DNA of 64,000 bases from Bacteroidales bacterium (lineage in GTDB: Bacteria; Bacteroidota; Bacteroidia; Bacteroidales; F082), in NCBI GenBank assembly GCA_013141455.1, contig JABFQW010000092.1, positions 1 to 64,000 of the forward strand, read 5' to 3'. Under the pieces are notes generated by a model. That model was not told where the DNA came from, made no database searches, and saw nothing but the letters and a program-made list of their open reading frames with translations. The position numbers and the translations under genes were made by a program. Below, piece after piece: positions 9,901-18,907 of the stretch (the first letter of the stretch is position 1; every line of letters starts with the position of its first letter).

Positions 9901-10160
9901 CGGATGGTATTATGAATTTGTTAACACCAAACGGAGATGGGTATAACGATCTTTGGCAAATTAAAGACCTGGCCGGTATCAGTCCGGCGAAGGTGGTAAT
10001 ATACGCGCGTTCGGGTAATGTTGTTTACGAATCAAATGCTTACGACAACAGCTGGAACGGTAGTTACAACGGTAATCCGCTCCCCGAAGGATGCTATTTC
10101 TATGTGATCGTGGATTTCAACGGGAATGTTATAAAAGGTACAATCAGCATCTTACGATAA
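6948..10160 (+). CDS. Secreted NodB-like / Ig-PKD multidomain protein with T9SS type B signal
   Basis: Protein of 1070 residues starting with a signal peptide (ends LIFAQN). Residues ~40-310 look like a divergent NodB/polysaccharide-deacetylase barrel: LILHMDDGD replaces the usual TFDDG, FNHG and GRDGDDNIW follow near the end of the domain. The catalytic histidine motif HxxxH is not evident, so deacetylase activity is uncertain. Then come two Ig-like repeats starting LGADTSVC and LGQDTTLC, duplicated ~75-residue modules ending NNSRLFTVTE / YNSRFFTVTE, and a PKD domain (WVWDFGDGNS). The last ~80 residues (LTPNGDGYNDLWQI to GTISILR) are a gliding-motility type (type B) T9SS sorting domain. The stop overlaps the PorP/SprF start (TAATG). 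Confidence 0.85.
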   Translation: MRYFYRLFLILVINSLIFNTLIFAQNRSGSKIEDFTITITFVQPLVNAPVVFKAPLKYNKDFALILHMDDGDPAIHDQVMPFFKGGDGPGLFFNERPGGNSQPFKMDATYFTFDASGADLHDYVTGYLHWDNMINLWAGEFGLVSSGLTNPPTADVSLEVQRNASYTKRKTFSGTIPDGAEMHTYVIPPGAPEQLSEAKSGNLAVFNNSATAIANPALVEDLPSISGIELERGSISGNLYQQLSTIASQCDATHHYIATYFNHGFDNGEISFSTFKSQMNQIANVFGRDGDDNIWSGSSTEVFEYLRIKELATVNSVLVDNVLTLTFTGNDIPDDFRFYALTIVVEGESNIVDMVIQQPDNLSSYEFSGTNALINMKWDGFVLQDDELRAENQVTLAETAPTPTNALVAMDYVQILPDGEPKQLLRNRLCALSGINYEPGFCLPTEFLGADTSVCLNETLVLQAPASASYLWSTTETTQSITFLADTTTTIWARITDDSGSTSTDTIHITVIPLPELDLQLNNGTPVLPEDTLNVVIGDTLIFKVNSLYDSIEWSGGVKIDSFEVIGAGDYIVTTYLNTCNNSRLFTVTESSFYPEFLGQDTTLCFSDTLLMVAPVAAGYLWSTGETTQSITFHADTTAKIWAKLTDDTGGSESDTITITVNQLPQVIIQPDTITIDPRDEVMLSASGAASYLWSNDSTTAEITVAPLFNTEYFVIGTSSEGCKKMANALVIVQYLTDFYFTYDTVCFGDTTHLVSNITTNDSVLITEWDIDGDGLFNDGAGDTLNIVFAGADEHLVGMRLKTFSGAIHIIYNKVPVADYPNASFLFTNTCEGETVQFSDESTVTVGSLNNWVWDFGDGNSSNEQNPAYYYETIGSYDISLVAVSNYGCIDTLIRNMTIRSKPDINLQLIDGTPVAQEDTVIMAVGDSLTFEVISNYDSIEWGGYQTERYTVINKGYFNVVVYLNGCYNSRFFTVTETGTPTNPTDGIMNLLTPNGDGYNDLWQIKDLAGISPAKVVIYARSGNVVYESNAYDNSWNGSYNGNPLPEGCYFYVIVDFNGNVIKGTISILR

Positions 10161-11158
10161 TGAGAAACTATAGTATAATATTGTTGATCCTGATATTCCT
10201 TACCGGAAACCAATTGTTGAAGGCACAACAGTTCCCGGTTAGTTCACATTACGTTTTTAACAACTATTCGCTCGATCCCGGCTTTGCCGGACTCTTTGCA
10301 AATGGAGAGGCATATTTAAATTACCGGAAAGAATGGGCCTCATTCAATGGAAACCCATCCACTATCAGGGCAAACGGATTTACGCAAATCAGGCCGGGTA
10401 TGTTCCTCGGTGGTGAACTGCTCAACGATAAAGTTGGAATATTTAACCGGTTCAGGGTAAAACTGAATTACACCTATGGAGTTCAGCTTGCCGATATTCA
10501 GTATCTTAATTTTTCAGTTTGGGGAAGCTTATTCCAGAGTTCGATTAATGTAGATGCTATCAATGCCGATCCCAATGATCCGCTCACAAAAGATATAAGT
10601 AAATTAAACGGAACCGATGTGAATGCAGGTTTCAGCTTAGTTTATAACCGTGATAAATTCACGCTCGGTTTCGGAATGCCAACCCTTTTCCGGACAAAAG
10701 ATGCCTATTCAGGCGGTGCAAGTGGTAAATTTGCATTCGAACAGGAAATACTGTTTCATATCTCGAACAGGTTTTTGTTGGCACCTGACTGGCATTTACA
10801 ACCCTTTGTTATGTGGAGCAGAACAAATAATATGCCCTCAATAATCGATATCTCAGCTACCGTATTTTATATGGAGAAATACTGGCTTACCATGCTTTAC
10901 CGCAATAGCTCCATGTTGGCAATAGGTGTTGGAGGTGAACTATATCAGGGACTTACGATGGCTTATACTTACGAAATTGGAATGAGAGGGATCAACGGCC
11001 GATTGGGTGGCGCCCATGAGATCAGCTTAGGATTTCGGTTTGGAATCAAAGATGAAAAGGCGGCAAAAAAGACCAAAGGCAAAAAATCGAACGCTTTCAG
11101 GAGGTTGGATGGTAATCGTCCGCAACCAACTGAATTTGAATACAGGAGGACCAATTGA
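10160..11158 (+). CDS. T9SS outer-membrane protein, PorP/SprF family
   Basis: Protein of 332 residues with a signal peptide (ends LLKAQQ) followed by the PorP/SprF opening (FPVSSHYVFNNYSLDPGFAG) and a beta-rich outer-membrane body ending ISLGFRFG plus a basic tail. Members are partners that let type B substrates such as SprB cross the outer membrane through the T9SS. The ATG overlaps the previous stop by one base and its own stop overlaps the next start (TGATG). All three genes are therefore probably translated as a coupled set. The upstream neighbour carries the type B signal, the likely client; the downstream one carries a type A signal. Confidence 0.88.
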   Translation: MRNYSIILLILIFLTGNQLLKAQQFPVSSHYVFNNYSLDPGFAGLFANGEAYLNYRKEWASFNGNPSTIRANGFTQIRPGMFLGGELLNDKVGIFNRFRVKLNYTYGVQLADIQYLNFSVWGSLFQSSINVDAINADPNDPLTKDISKLNGTDVNAGFSLVYNRDKFTLGFGMPTLFRTKDAYSGGASGKFAFEQEILFHISNRFLLAPDWHLQPFVMWSRTNNMPSIIDISATVFYMEKYWLTMLYRNSSMLAIGVGGELYQGLTMAYTYEIGMRGINGRLGGAHEISLGFRFGIKDEKAAKKTKGKKSNAFRRLDGNRPQPTEFEYRRTN

Positions 11159-14100
11159 TGAATAAAGCAACGAAAGAACTTGTTTTCTTTATTTCGATAG
11201 TGATCCTTGGTTTTCTCGGATTTAACAAGCCATTATATTCGCAATCACCGCCAGCCGATCCGGGTGTGAGCTGGATCATGATCACTTTCGATCAGCCGCC
11301 TTCCACAGTAAGCGTTGAAAAGGCGCCACTCCGATACAATAAAACCTTTGCAGTAAGTTTCCATAATGATGATGGCATTGGTGATATTTACACCGAGGGC
11401 TTCCCGTTCTTTACCGGCATACCGGTTGGTAATACCGATTATCCGGGATTATTCTATACCGATGGTTGCGGAAACGATATTTCATTCAAATTGAGTTCGA
11501 ACCTGTTTTCGTTTAATGGTGAAAGCGGGCCGGATATGCATCTTCCGGGTAATGGATATGGCGCAGTGACGTGGCCCGAATTGGATATTATGTATAATAA
11601 CAATTGTGGAATCTATAGCCATGGCATATCGAGTGATGCTTCTTCAAATCCGGCTTTTATAAATTATTCCATCAAAAGGAACGAAAGCTATATCCGTCGA
11701 AAGTTGTTCGAAACTACTCCCGGAGGCGTTCAAACACGCATCTTCGTAAATCCGAATGGTAATTCAGCCTATTCGCCGGTTGCTTTTAGCTTAGGTTATT
11801 TCGATGCTTTTAATCAGATATCTCAGGCTGTGATCGGTAACAATGGCGGAGACGTTAACGCGTATGCTAATTGGCTTGTTCCGGCCGATTTGAACCGACT
11901 GATCGCAGAAGCTACAAATGTGATGCAATTAGCTGATTATATGTTTGCCAACAGCACAAATGGCGCCAATTATTGGGCTCCCATTTTCACACATTCTATT
12001 ATTAACCAATATCCTCTGGCCGATTTTCATACCGATTTCAATTATATCGCGAATACTTATGGTCGCGATGGCCTCGACAATGTTTGGGTAACAACTGAAG
12101 AGGAAATCATTAGTTATCTGCGTGTGCGCGATGCTACAACTTTTGCTTACGGACTGGCAAATAACACCTTACTAATTACCCTTAGTGGTTCCATCCCGTC
12201 GGATATGAGATTCTACCCACTGAGTTTTCTGATTGACAGCGACGCTACTATCACAAATATCCAAATAGGTGGTGGAACAAACAATACGTTTAATGGCATC
12301 GGACAATCGTCTTCGCTCATCAACCTGGAGTGGGACGGAAGATATATACCCGACATCGTCGATCTAGCCGACAGTTATGTTACCATTGCCGAACAAACCC
12401 AAACACAGTACGATTGCTGGATTGCAATGGATTATGTGTATATGGTTAGCCCCGGCCCTGACAGAATTGCCTTACGCGATAGACTTTGCGCGATAGAAAA
12501 TGTAACTTATGATCCCGGTTTTTGTGAAACCTGCACCTTTAACCTGGGGGCTGATACCACCATTTGCCAAAATAACTGTGTTGTCCTTTCAGCTCCTTTT
12601 GCCGAAGGCAACACCTATATCTGGAGTAATGGCAGTACTACACAAACAATCACCGTTTGTCCGGCTGCAACAACTACCTATTGGGTAGAACTCACCACCA
12701 TAGGGGGTTGTGTTGCTTCGGATACCATTCAGGTAAATACATTATCAGTTCCTGAAGTCAGTATAGGCGCCGATACCACCATCTGTCAGAATGATTGTAT
12801 TACCCTTGAAGCAACGGTAAATGAATGGAATACCTATTTGTGGAGTAACGATAGTACCACCCAATCGATCACCGTTTGTCCGGCCGATACTTCAGTTTAC
12901 TGGGTTCAGGCTACCAATATCAGTGGCTGTAGTGCCACAGATACCATTCAGGTCAATACTTTATTACTTCCTGAAGTTAATTTAGGTGCTGATACAACAA
13001 TTTGTTTGAATGATTGTGTTGAACTTACCGCTCCGTTTGCCGAAGGCAACACTTTTTTATGGAGCAACGACAGCACTTCACAATCGATCACCGTTTGTCC
13101 GGCTGATACTTCAGTTTATTGGGTTCAGGTTACCAATATTAGTGGCTGTAGTGCGGCAGATTCCATACAAATTAATATCCTTCCATTACCCATTTTCGAA
13201 TTAGGCCCAAACCAATTGGTGTGTCTGGGCGATACTGCGGTTTTTACAGGACCGGAGAATGTGGACTACACCTATGCCTGGTTTGTAAACAACAACCTGT
13301 TCGATGAAACTGGTTCACAATTAAATATTTTCGTGAGTGATACGCTTTTGATAAAACTCGAGGTGCTGAACCAGGATGGCTGCATGGCAAGCGATTCGGC
13401 CTGGGTTTATGCGTTGGAAGTACCATTGATACAGGTAACACCTGCGAGTGCAACACTTTGTTTCGGCGAATCGGTCGATCTGCAGTTTGTAACACAAAAT
13501 GCCATAAGTTACAGTTGGTTCGATGGCTCCACACAGCCTAACCTCACTTTCACACCAACCGTATCCGACACCACATATCAATTATGGGCCATGGCTGCGA
13601 ACGGTTACGGATGCATTCAATACGATACCGCTGTGGTGCAGGTTTACAATACTCCAAGCTTCCAACTTTCGGTAAGCCAGGGAAACGACACACTCTGTGT
13701 CAGGGATTCATTAACCCTGAAACTTGAATTATTAAATAATACGGCTATTCAATACCTGATATGGGATATTGCCGATACCCTTCAGGACATCACCGAAACC
13801 ATTTATTATAAAACCATTTCACCATCGGTGAGCAATTGGTATCCGGTTCAAATCATCAGCGTAAACAACTGTACTGACAACGACAGCCTGTACATTGAGG
13901 TTATACCATTACCTGTGATGACTATCAGCCAGGACACGGCGATTTGTTTTGCCGATACCATCACTATTCAGGCAAGCGGGGGTCAAAGTTGCATATGGTA
14001 TGTAGACGGAATCTCGGTTTCCGAAGAATATTCATTGACTATAAGTCCATCCGATACCACCACCTATGTTGCCGAGATAACCGGAAACGATTTAATTTCC

Positions 14101-15105
14101 TGTATTTCGAGCGACAGTGTCATCGTTATTGTTCATTCAAAACCTTCGGTTTCGGTCAGTTTTTCTGATACTACTATCTGTGTAGGGACAGGCATTATTT
14201 TATCTGCAACCGGAGCGACCAATTATCTTTGGTCTGATGCCCAAACAGGCAATAGTATCGTAGTAATGCCGGGCGATTCAACACTTTACACCGTTATCGG
14301 TTCAACGGAATACGGATGTAGCGACACAGCCGGAATACAGGCTAACGTGTTCCCGCAGACCGATGTTTCTTTTAGTGGATTGTTACCGGTATATTGCCTT
14401 AGCGATGTTCCTTCACAATTGGTCGGGATACCCGAAGGTGGTTTATTTTCAGGGATGGGAACAGTAGCAGGCATGTTCAACCCTGCCCTTGCAGAGGATG
14501 GCGTCCACACGATCACATATACCTGGACCGATGAAAACAATTGTACGACGAACTACAGTTTAGAAACCCGGGTTTTTGGCGGATTGACAGAAATTGATCT
14601 GGGACCTGACAGCACCATTTGTCCTGAACAATTTATCTTGCTTGATGCAGGTGAAGGATTCACTGATTATTATTGGTCGAACGGACAACAAACACAGGTT
14701 GTTATCATCTCGGGTGTTGATTATCCGGCCGGAACAAGCCGGAATATTTCGGTTGTTGGTGTATTGGATGGATGCACAGCTTCGGGGAAAATGATGTTAA
14801 CCATCAGGGGCGACTGTTATCCGGGCATGTTCGAAGAAGATGATAATAATGGATTAAGCATTCATCCTAACCCCAATGATGGCAGTTTTAAACTCAGACT
14901 GCCGTCCCGCACGTACGGGATCAAACCACTGAAACTGGCGATTACATCGGTTGGAGGGCTTAGTGTTTATGAACGCCATTTTAGTCAGAATGAATTGTTA
15001 CCCGCTGAAATTAATATACAAATTCCTTCTAAACTACAGGGCGTATTTATCCTTATGCTACAAACTGATTCAGAAGTTTATACTTCCAAAATAGTAGTCA
15101 GATAG
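11158..15105 (+). CDS. Secreted NodB-like / Ig-repeat protein with T9SS type A signal
   Basis: Protein of 1315 residues with a signal peptide ending KPLYSQS. I place the start at the ATG at 11158, overlapping the PorP stop and 7 nt after AGGAGGA (11144-11150), rather than the TTG one codon earlier. Residues ~30-440 match the N-terminal domain of the gene at 6948 (VSFHNDDGIGD, IYSHGISS, IFTHS, GRDGLDNVW), again a divergent NodB-like barrel; here a His is kept in YSHG. Three 73-residue Ig-like repeats starting (L/I)GADTTIC follow, then further Ig/SprB-type repeats. The C-terminus (SIHPNPNDGSFKLRLP to YTSKIVVR) is a type A T9SS sorting domain. Substrate is unknown. Confidence 0.85.
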   Translation: MNKATKELVFFISIVILGFLGFNKPLYSQSPPADPGVSWIMITFDQPPSTVSVEKAPLRYNKTFAVSFHNDDGIGDIYTEGFPFFTGIPVGNTDYPGLFYTDGCGNDISFKLSSNLFSFNGESGPDMHLPGNGYGAVTWPELDIMYNNNCGIYSHGISSDASSNPAFINYSIKRNESYIRRKLFETTPGGVQTRIFVNPNGNSAYSPVAFSLGYFDAFNQISQAVIGNNGGDVNAYANWLVPADLNRLIAEATNVMQLADYMFANSTNGANYWAPIFTHSIINQYPLADFHTDFNYIANTYGRDGLDNVWVTTEEEIISYLRVRDATTFAYGLANNTLLITLSGSIPSDMRFYPLSFLIDSDATITNIQIGGGTNNTFNGIGQSSSLINLEWDGRYIPDIVDLADSYVTIAEQTQTQYDCWIAMDYVYMVSPGPDRIALRDRLCAIENVTYDPGFCETCTFNLGADTTICQNNCVVLSAPFAEGNTYIWSNGSTTQTITVCPAATTTYWVELTTIGGCVASDTIQVNTLSVPEVSIGADTTICQNDCITLEATVNEWNTYLWSNDSTTQSITVCPADTSVYWVQATNISGCSATDTIQVNTLLLPEVNLGADTTICLNDCVELTAPFAEGNTFLWSNDSTSQSITVCPADTSVYWVQVTNISGCSAADSIQINILPLPIFELGPNQLVCLGDTAVFTGPENVDYTYAWFVNNNLFDETGSQLNIFVSDTLLIKLEVLNQDGCMASDSAWVYALEVPLIQVTPASATLCFGESVDLQFVTQNAISYSWFDGSTQPNLTFTPTVSDTTYQLWAMAANGYGCIQYDTAVVQVYNTPSFQLSVSQGNDTLCVRDSLTLKLELLNNTAIQYLIWDIADTLQDITETIYYKTISPSVSNWYPVQIISVNNCTDNDSLYIEVIPLPVMTISQDTAICFADTITIQASGGQSCIWYVDGISVSEEYSLTISPSDTTTYVAEITGNDLISCISSDSVIVIVHSKPSVSVSFSDTTICVGTGIILSATGATNYLWSDAQTGNSIVVMPGDSTLYTVIGSTEYGCSDTAGIQANVFPQTDVSFSGLLPVYCLSDVPSQLVGIPEGGLFSGMGTVAGMFNPALAEDGVHTITYTWTDENNCTTNYSLETRVFGGLTEIDLGPDSTICPEQFILLDAGEGFTDYYWSNGQQTQVVIISGVDYPAGTSRNISVVGVLDGCTASGKMMLTIRGDCYPGMFEEDDNNGLSIHPNPNDGSFKLRLPSRTYGIKPLKLAITSVGGLSVYERHFSQNELLPAEINIQIPSKLQGVFILMLQTDSEVYTSKIVVR
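12544..13200 (+). repeat. Three in-frame 219-bp tandem repeats
   Basis: Units begin at 12544, 12763 and 12982, exactly 219 bp (73 codons) apart. Each encodes GADTTIC, a WSN(G/D)ST segment, TVCPA and an (S/G)GC turn. Units two and three are closest, sharing long identical DNA runs around the TVCPADTSVYWVQ codons. This points to recent tandem duplication within the surface protein gene. Confidence 0.85.
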
Positions 15106-15127
15106 ATTCTTTTCAGATATTATTCTG

Positions 15128-15135
15128 TACTTTTG
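15128..15135 (+). promoter_or_regulatory. -7 element (TACTTTTG) for the adenosine kinase gene
   Basis: TACTTTTG fits TAnnTTTG and lies 17 nt before the ATG at 15153. No clear -33 TTG is visible. If used, it makes the kinase independent of the T9SS operon and gives a very short leader. Confidence 0.45.
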
Positions 15136-15152
15136 CCCCTTAATAAAATCGT

Positions 15153-16127
15153 ATGACAAAAATTCTTGGTATAGGCAACGCCTTGGTTGATCAATTGATC
15201 CTGATTGATAACGATCATATCTTAAGTGAGTTATCACTTCCGAAAGGGAGTATGCAATTGGTCGATTCGGATACTTCGTTCAAAGTTGGTGATGCCACGG
15301 CACATTTTGTTTCGTCGATGGCATCCGGTGGTTCGGCAGCAAACACAATTCGTGGCTTAGCCAAATTGGGTACCCATGCTACTTTTGTCGGACATGTTGG
15401 CGATGACGCTATCGGGAATTTTTTTAATGATGATCTCGTTGATAGCGGTGTTATTCCCCTACTCTTTCGCAGTAACACGCCGAGTGGAATTGCCAAAGCC
15501 TTGGTAACGCCTGATGGTGAACGAACTTTTGCAACCTATTTGGGTGCAGCCGTTGAATTAAGTACCGGTCATCTTAACACAGAAATATTTACAGGTTATG
15601 ATTTCCTTTATATCGAAGGGTATCTCGTTTTCAATTCTCCATTGTTTCTTAAGGCATTAGAGCTTGCAAAAGAAGCCGGTTTAAAAATAGCACTTGATCT
15701 GGCCAGCTACAATGTGGTTGAAGCAAATAGAGACCTACTTAACAAGGTAATCAGCGAATATGTTGATATCATTTTCGCAAATGAAGAAGAGGCAAAAGCG
15801 CTCACCGGTCTCGAACCAAACGAAGCATTGCTTAAACTGGCTGAAAAATGCGAATATGCCATCGTAAAAATTGGCGCCAGGGGTTCAATCATAGCCCATA
15901 AGGGCGATATCTTCCAAATTGATGCTTTCCCGGCCATAGTAGCCGATACCACAGGTGCCGGTGATATGTATGCAGCCGGATTTTTACATGGATTAGTCAA
16001 TAACTGGACGATAGAAAAATCGGGCAAAACAGGCTCCCTGCTGGCTGCTAAGGTCATTAGTGTGGTTGGTGCGAAAATCGACAACCAACAATGGGAAGAG
16101 ATTCGCGGAATTATTCATGAATTATAG
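15153..16127 (+). CDS. Adenosine kinase-like PfkB-family kinase
   Basis: Ribokinase (PfkB) family protein of 324 residues. The N-terminal MTKILGIGNALVDQL opening is typical of adenosine kinase-like members, ASGGSAANTIRGLA is the PfkB signature 1 region, and DTTGAGD (265-271) is signature 2 with Asp271 as catalytic base. It would phosphorylate the 5' or equivalent hydroxyl of a nucleoside or sugar with ATP in the cytoplasm. Bacteroidota members are usually called adenosine kinase, but the substrate cannot be fixed from sequence. It is separated from the EF-G paralog downstream by 181 bp that contain only that gene's promoter. Confidence 0.85.
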   Translation: MTKILGIGNALVDQLILIDNDHILSELSLPKGSMQLVDSDTSFKVGDATAHFVSSMASGGSAANTIRGLAKLGTHATFVGHVGDDAIGNFFNDDLVDSGVIPLLFRSNTPSGIAKALVTPDGERTFATYLGAAVELSTGHLNTEIFTGYDFLYIEGYLVFNSPLFLKALELAKEAGLKIALDLASYNVVEANRDLLNKVISEYVDIIFANEEEAKALTGLEPNEALLKLAEKCEYAIVKIGARGSIIAHKGDIFQIDAFPAIVADTTGAGDMYAAGFLHGLVNNWTIEKSGKTGSLLAAKVISVVGAKIDNQQWEEIRGIIHEL

Positions 16128-16258
16128 GCTTTAAACCATTATCCCACCAGCTTCCTCATTATTCGTAACAACAATACACTGATATTCAGGATTCTGAAAC
16201 GTCTTATTCAACTTCATTATAAATAAGATACCTCCTCTTTTTATTACAGCTAAATTTC

Positions 16259-16266
16259 TATTTTTG
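16259..16266 (+). promoter_or_regulatory. -7 element (TATTTTTG) for the EF-G paralog
   Basis: TATTTTTG fits TAnnTTTG, with a CTTT run about 18-19 nt upstream as a weak -33. It is 42 nt before the ATG at 16309. Confidence 0.45.
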
Positions 16267-16308
16267 CATGGTATAATTCTGTTATTCGTGTAATTAAAGT
16301 AATATTTT

Positions 16309-18444
16309 ATGAAGATATTCCAAACAGATGAGATTAGAAATGTTGCCCTCATAGGAGCAGCGAAATCGGGTAAAACTACCCTATCGGAAGGTATGTTGTT
16401 CGAAGGAAAAATGATCACGCGTAAAGGATCGGTTGACGATAAAAATACCGTTTCCGATTACCGTCAGATTGAAATTGAACGCCACATCTCGGTTACCGCA
16501 ACCCTGATGTACACTATCTACAACGACAAAAAAATAAATATATTAGATACACCCGGTTTCAGCGATTTTACCGGTGATATTGTATCAGCTGTAAGTGTCG
16601 CCGACACAGCGATTTTTAATGTAAACAGTCAGGCAGGCGTTGAGGCAACTACCGAAAATGCATGGCGTCAGGCCGAAAAGTGTGGAACGCCGGTTGTGTT
16701 CTTCATTAATCACCTCGATCATCACAATGCCAATTTTGATGATTCGGTAAGGCAATTGAAAGATTATTTCGGTGATAAGGTAACCATTATCCAATACCCG
16801 GTGAATGCCGGTGAAGGATTTGATACGGTTATCAACCTGATTGATATGAAGATGCTGAAATACAAGCAAGGCGGTGGAATACCTGAGATTCTTGATATTC
16901 CGGCCAATGAAACAGACAAAGCCAGGAAACTTCACAAAGCGCTTGTTGAAAATGCTGCCGAAGGCGATGAGTCGCTCATGGAAAAATACTTCGAAAATGA
17001 TGATTTAAGTATTGACGACACCCGTCTGGGTATTCGTTTAAGCATGACACAACGCGGAATGTTTCCGGTGTTTTGCGGTGCCGCAAAACATGGAATCGGA
17101 ATTACCCGTTTGATGGATTTTATTGTGAATTCGTGCCCTTGCCCCATACACTCACGTGGCCGCAAAACCACTTCGGGCAAAGAATATAATTATTCTGCCA
17201 CAGATCCGGCTTCGTTGTTTATTTTCAAAATAAGCAATGAACAACATCTGGGTGAAGTATCTCATTTTAAAGTTTATAGTGGGACACTGATTGAAGGCCA
17301 GGATCTCATTAACCCAAGAACAGGTAACAAAGAAAGAATTTCACAATTGTTTGTTGTGAATGGTAAGAACCGTGAAAAAGTTGATAAGGTAATTGCGGGC
17401 GATATTGCTACAACCATCAAACTGAAGGAAGTTCGTGCCAACGATTCATTATTCGATGCCAAAATTGCAGATGCACCTTTCGAAGAAATTCCTTATCCTG
17501 AACCTGTTTTCAGTACAGCGGTGAAAGCTGCCAATTCGACGGATGACGAAAAACTCGGGAGCATACTTCAGGAAATGCATCGGAACGACCCGACTGTTGT
17601 TGCCGGAATGTCGCGCGAATTGCGTCAATTGATTTTACAGTGTCAGGGAGAATATCATCTGAACACAATCAAATGGTATTTCGATCATCTGCATAAATTA
17701 GATATCGAGTTCTTTTCACCCAAAATTCCTTACCGCGAAACTATAACGAAACCAGCAAAAGCCGACTATCGGCATAAGAAACAATCCGGTGGTTCAGGAC
17801 AATTTGGTGAAGTTCACCTGATGGTTCAACCTTATGTGGAAGGGTACAAAGATCCGACCGACTTCCCGATCCGCGGGAAAGAAGAACACAAATTACCGTG
17901 GGGTGGTGTTTTGATATTCAGCAACTGTGTTGTTGGTGGCGCTATTGATGCACGTTTCCTTCCGGCTATCCTGAAAGGGGTTATGGAACGCCTCGAAGAA
18001 GGCCCGCTAACCGGCTCTTATGCCCGCGACATCATGGTTTATGTATATGACGGTAAAATGCATCCGGTTGACTCAAATGAGTTGTCGTTCAAACTCGCAG
18101 GTCGCCAGGCATTCATCACAGCCTTTAAAAATGCAGGTCCTAAGATTATGGAACCTATTTATGATCTCTCGGTGCGTATGCCTGAGGATATGATGGGTGG
18201 AGTTATGACCGATCTACAAGGCCGCCGCGCAGTGATCATGGGAATGGATTCAGACAATAAATATCAGATTATCAATGCAAAAGTGCCATTGGCTGAAATG
18301 GATAAATATTCTACTTCACTCAGTTCGATCACTTCCGGACGTGGAACTTTTAAAATGAAATATGCCGAATATATGCAGGTTCCGACTGATGTCCAGGTAA
18401 AACTTCTCAAGGATTACGAGGAAAAACTAAAGGAAGAAGAATAG
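16309..18444 (+). CDS. Elongation factor G paralog (EF-G2-like translational GTPase)
   Basis: EF-G family protein of 711 residues with all domains present. The P-loop is GAAKSGKTT (16-24). Switch II is DTPGF (80-84), where EF-G proteins have DTPGH with the catalytic His; here Phe84 replaces it. The base-recognition motif is NHLD (134-137) instead of NKxD. Switch I has IERHISVTA in place of ERGITI. These changes suggest weak or absent GTP hydrolysis. A paralog without GTPase activity that supports translation during starvation has been reported in Bacteroides; this could be its counterpart (inference). It is monocistronic, with its own promoter and terminator, and no ribosomal genes nearby. 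Confidence 0.85.
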   Translation: MKIFQTDEIRNVALIGAAKSGKTTLSEGMLFEGKMITRKGSVDDKNTVSDYRQIEIERHISVTATLMYTIYNDKKINILDTPGFSDFTGDIVSAVSVADTAIFNVNSQAGVEATTENAWRQAEKCGTPVVFFINHLDHHNANFDDSVRQLKDYFGDKVTIIQYPVNAGEGFDTVINLIDMKMLKYKQGGGIPEILDIPANETDKARKLHKALVENAAEGDESLMEKYFENDDLSIDDTRLGIRLSMTQRGMFPVFCGAAKHGIGITRLMDFIVNSCPCPIHSRGRKTTSGKEYNYSATDPASLFIFKISNEQHLGEVSHFKVYSGTLIEGQDLINPRTGNKERISQLFVVNGKNREKVDKVIAGDIATTIKLKEVRANDSLFDAKIADAPFEEIPYPEPVFSTAVKAANSTDDEKLGSILQEMHRNDPTVVAGMSRELRQLILQCQGEYHLNTIKWYFDHLHKLDIEFFSPKIPYRETITKPAKADYRHKKQSGGSGQFGEVHLMVQPYVEGYKDPTDFPIRGKEEHKLPWGGVLIFSNCVVGGAIDARFLPAILKGVMERLEEGPLTGSYARDIMVYVYDGKMHPVDSNELSFKLAGRQAFITAFKNAGPKIMEPIYDLSVRMPEDMMGGVMTDLQGRRAVIMGMDSDNKYQIINAKVPLAEMDKYSTSLSSITSGRGTFKMKYAEYMQVPTDVQVKLLKDYEEKLKEEE

Positions 18445-18464
18445 ACTATTCTTTAATCATTTTG

Positions 18465-18497
18465 AAAACGGCTTTGTTGAACAAGGCCGTTTTTTTT
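18465..18497 (+). terminator. Rho-independent terminator after the EF-G paralog
   Basis: A 12-bp stem (18465-18476 with 18482-18493, one G-U pair) closes a TTGAA loop and runs into a stretch of T ending at 18497, starting 20 nt after the stop codon. Confidence 0.85.
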
Positions 18498-18794
18498 ATC
18501 CCATTGCTATTGGCGCCTCTCTGCCCGGCGAAGTTTGCGAAAAAGCGGTTTGCATTCCGGACCTTGACAGGTGAATAATAAATAGTATTACATGGTTAGG
18601 GCTATCGGATACCGTATAGATGATCTGTCAATTGTCCGCTTTCTTTCACGGTAGAGTAGAGCTGGGAAGGATAGAAACACCTCCCCTGCCCCCTCAACCC
18701 GCAGTCTCTCAATCCCTCATAACTCACCTCCACTACTCCTAAAACTTTACAATAAATTAAAGTACTGCTAAAGTCACTATTAAATAGATTCAAT
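18498..18794. other. Intergenic stretch without recognised gene
   Basis: No convincing coding frame. Around 18670-18740 there is a pyrimidine-rich stretch that, on the minus strand, repeats words like GAGTTATGAGGGATTGAG. It resembles the other degenerate word repeats in this window but is too short to define. Confidence 0.4.
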
Positions 18795-18802
18795 TACCTT
18801 TG
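18795..18802 (+). promoter_or_regulatory. -7 element (TACCTTTG) for the sugar transferase gene
   Basis: TACCTTTG fits TAnnTTTG and would give a leader of about 100 nt before the ATG at 18908. The -33 element is not evident. Confidence 0.4.
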
Positions 18803-18907
18803 TTGCCGTAAGACATGATTATGCTTGATTCATCCAATAAAAAAATTTATGGGGTTATATCATAAGATCAATTCGGCATAACATTTTATTGTCAAACGAA
18901 ATTTACT

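Noticed and set aside
18602-18793. 63-codon minus-strand frame before the sugar transferase gene
   Set aside because: Low-complexity composition, no motif, and it abuts the likely promoter of the plus-strand gene.
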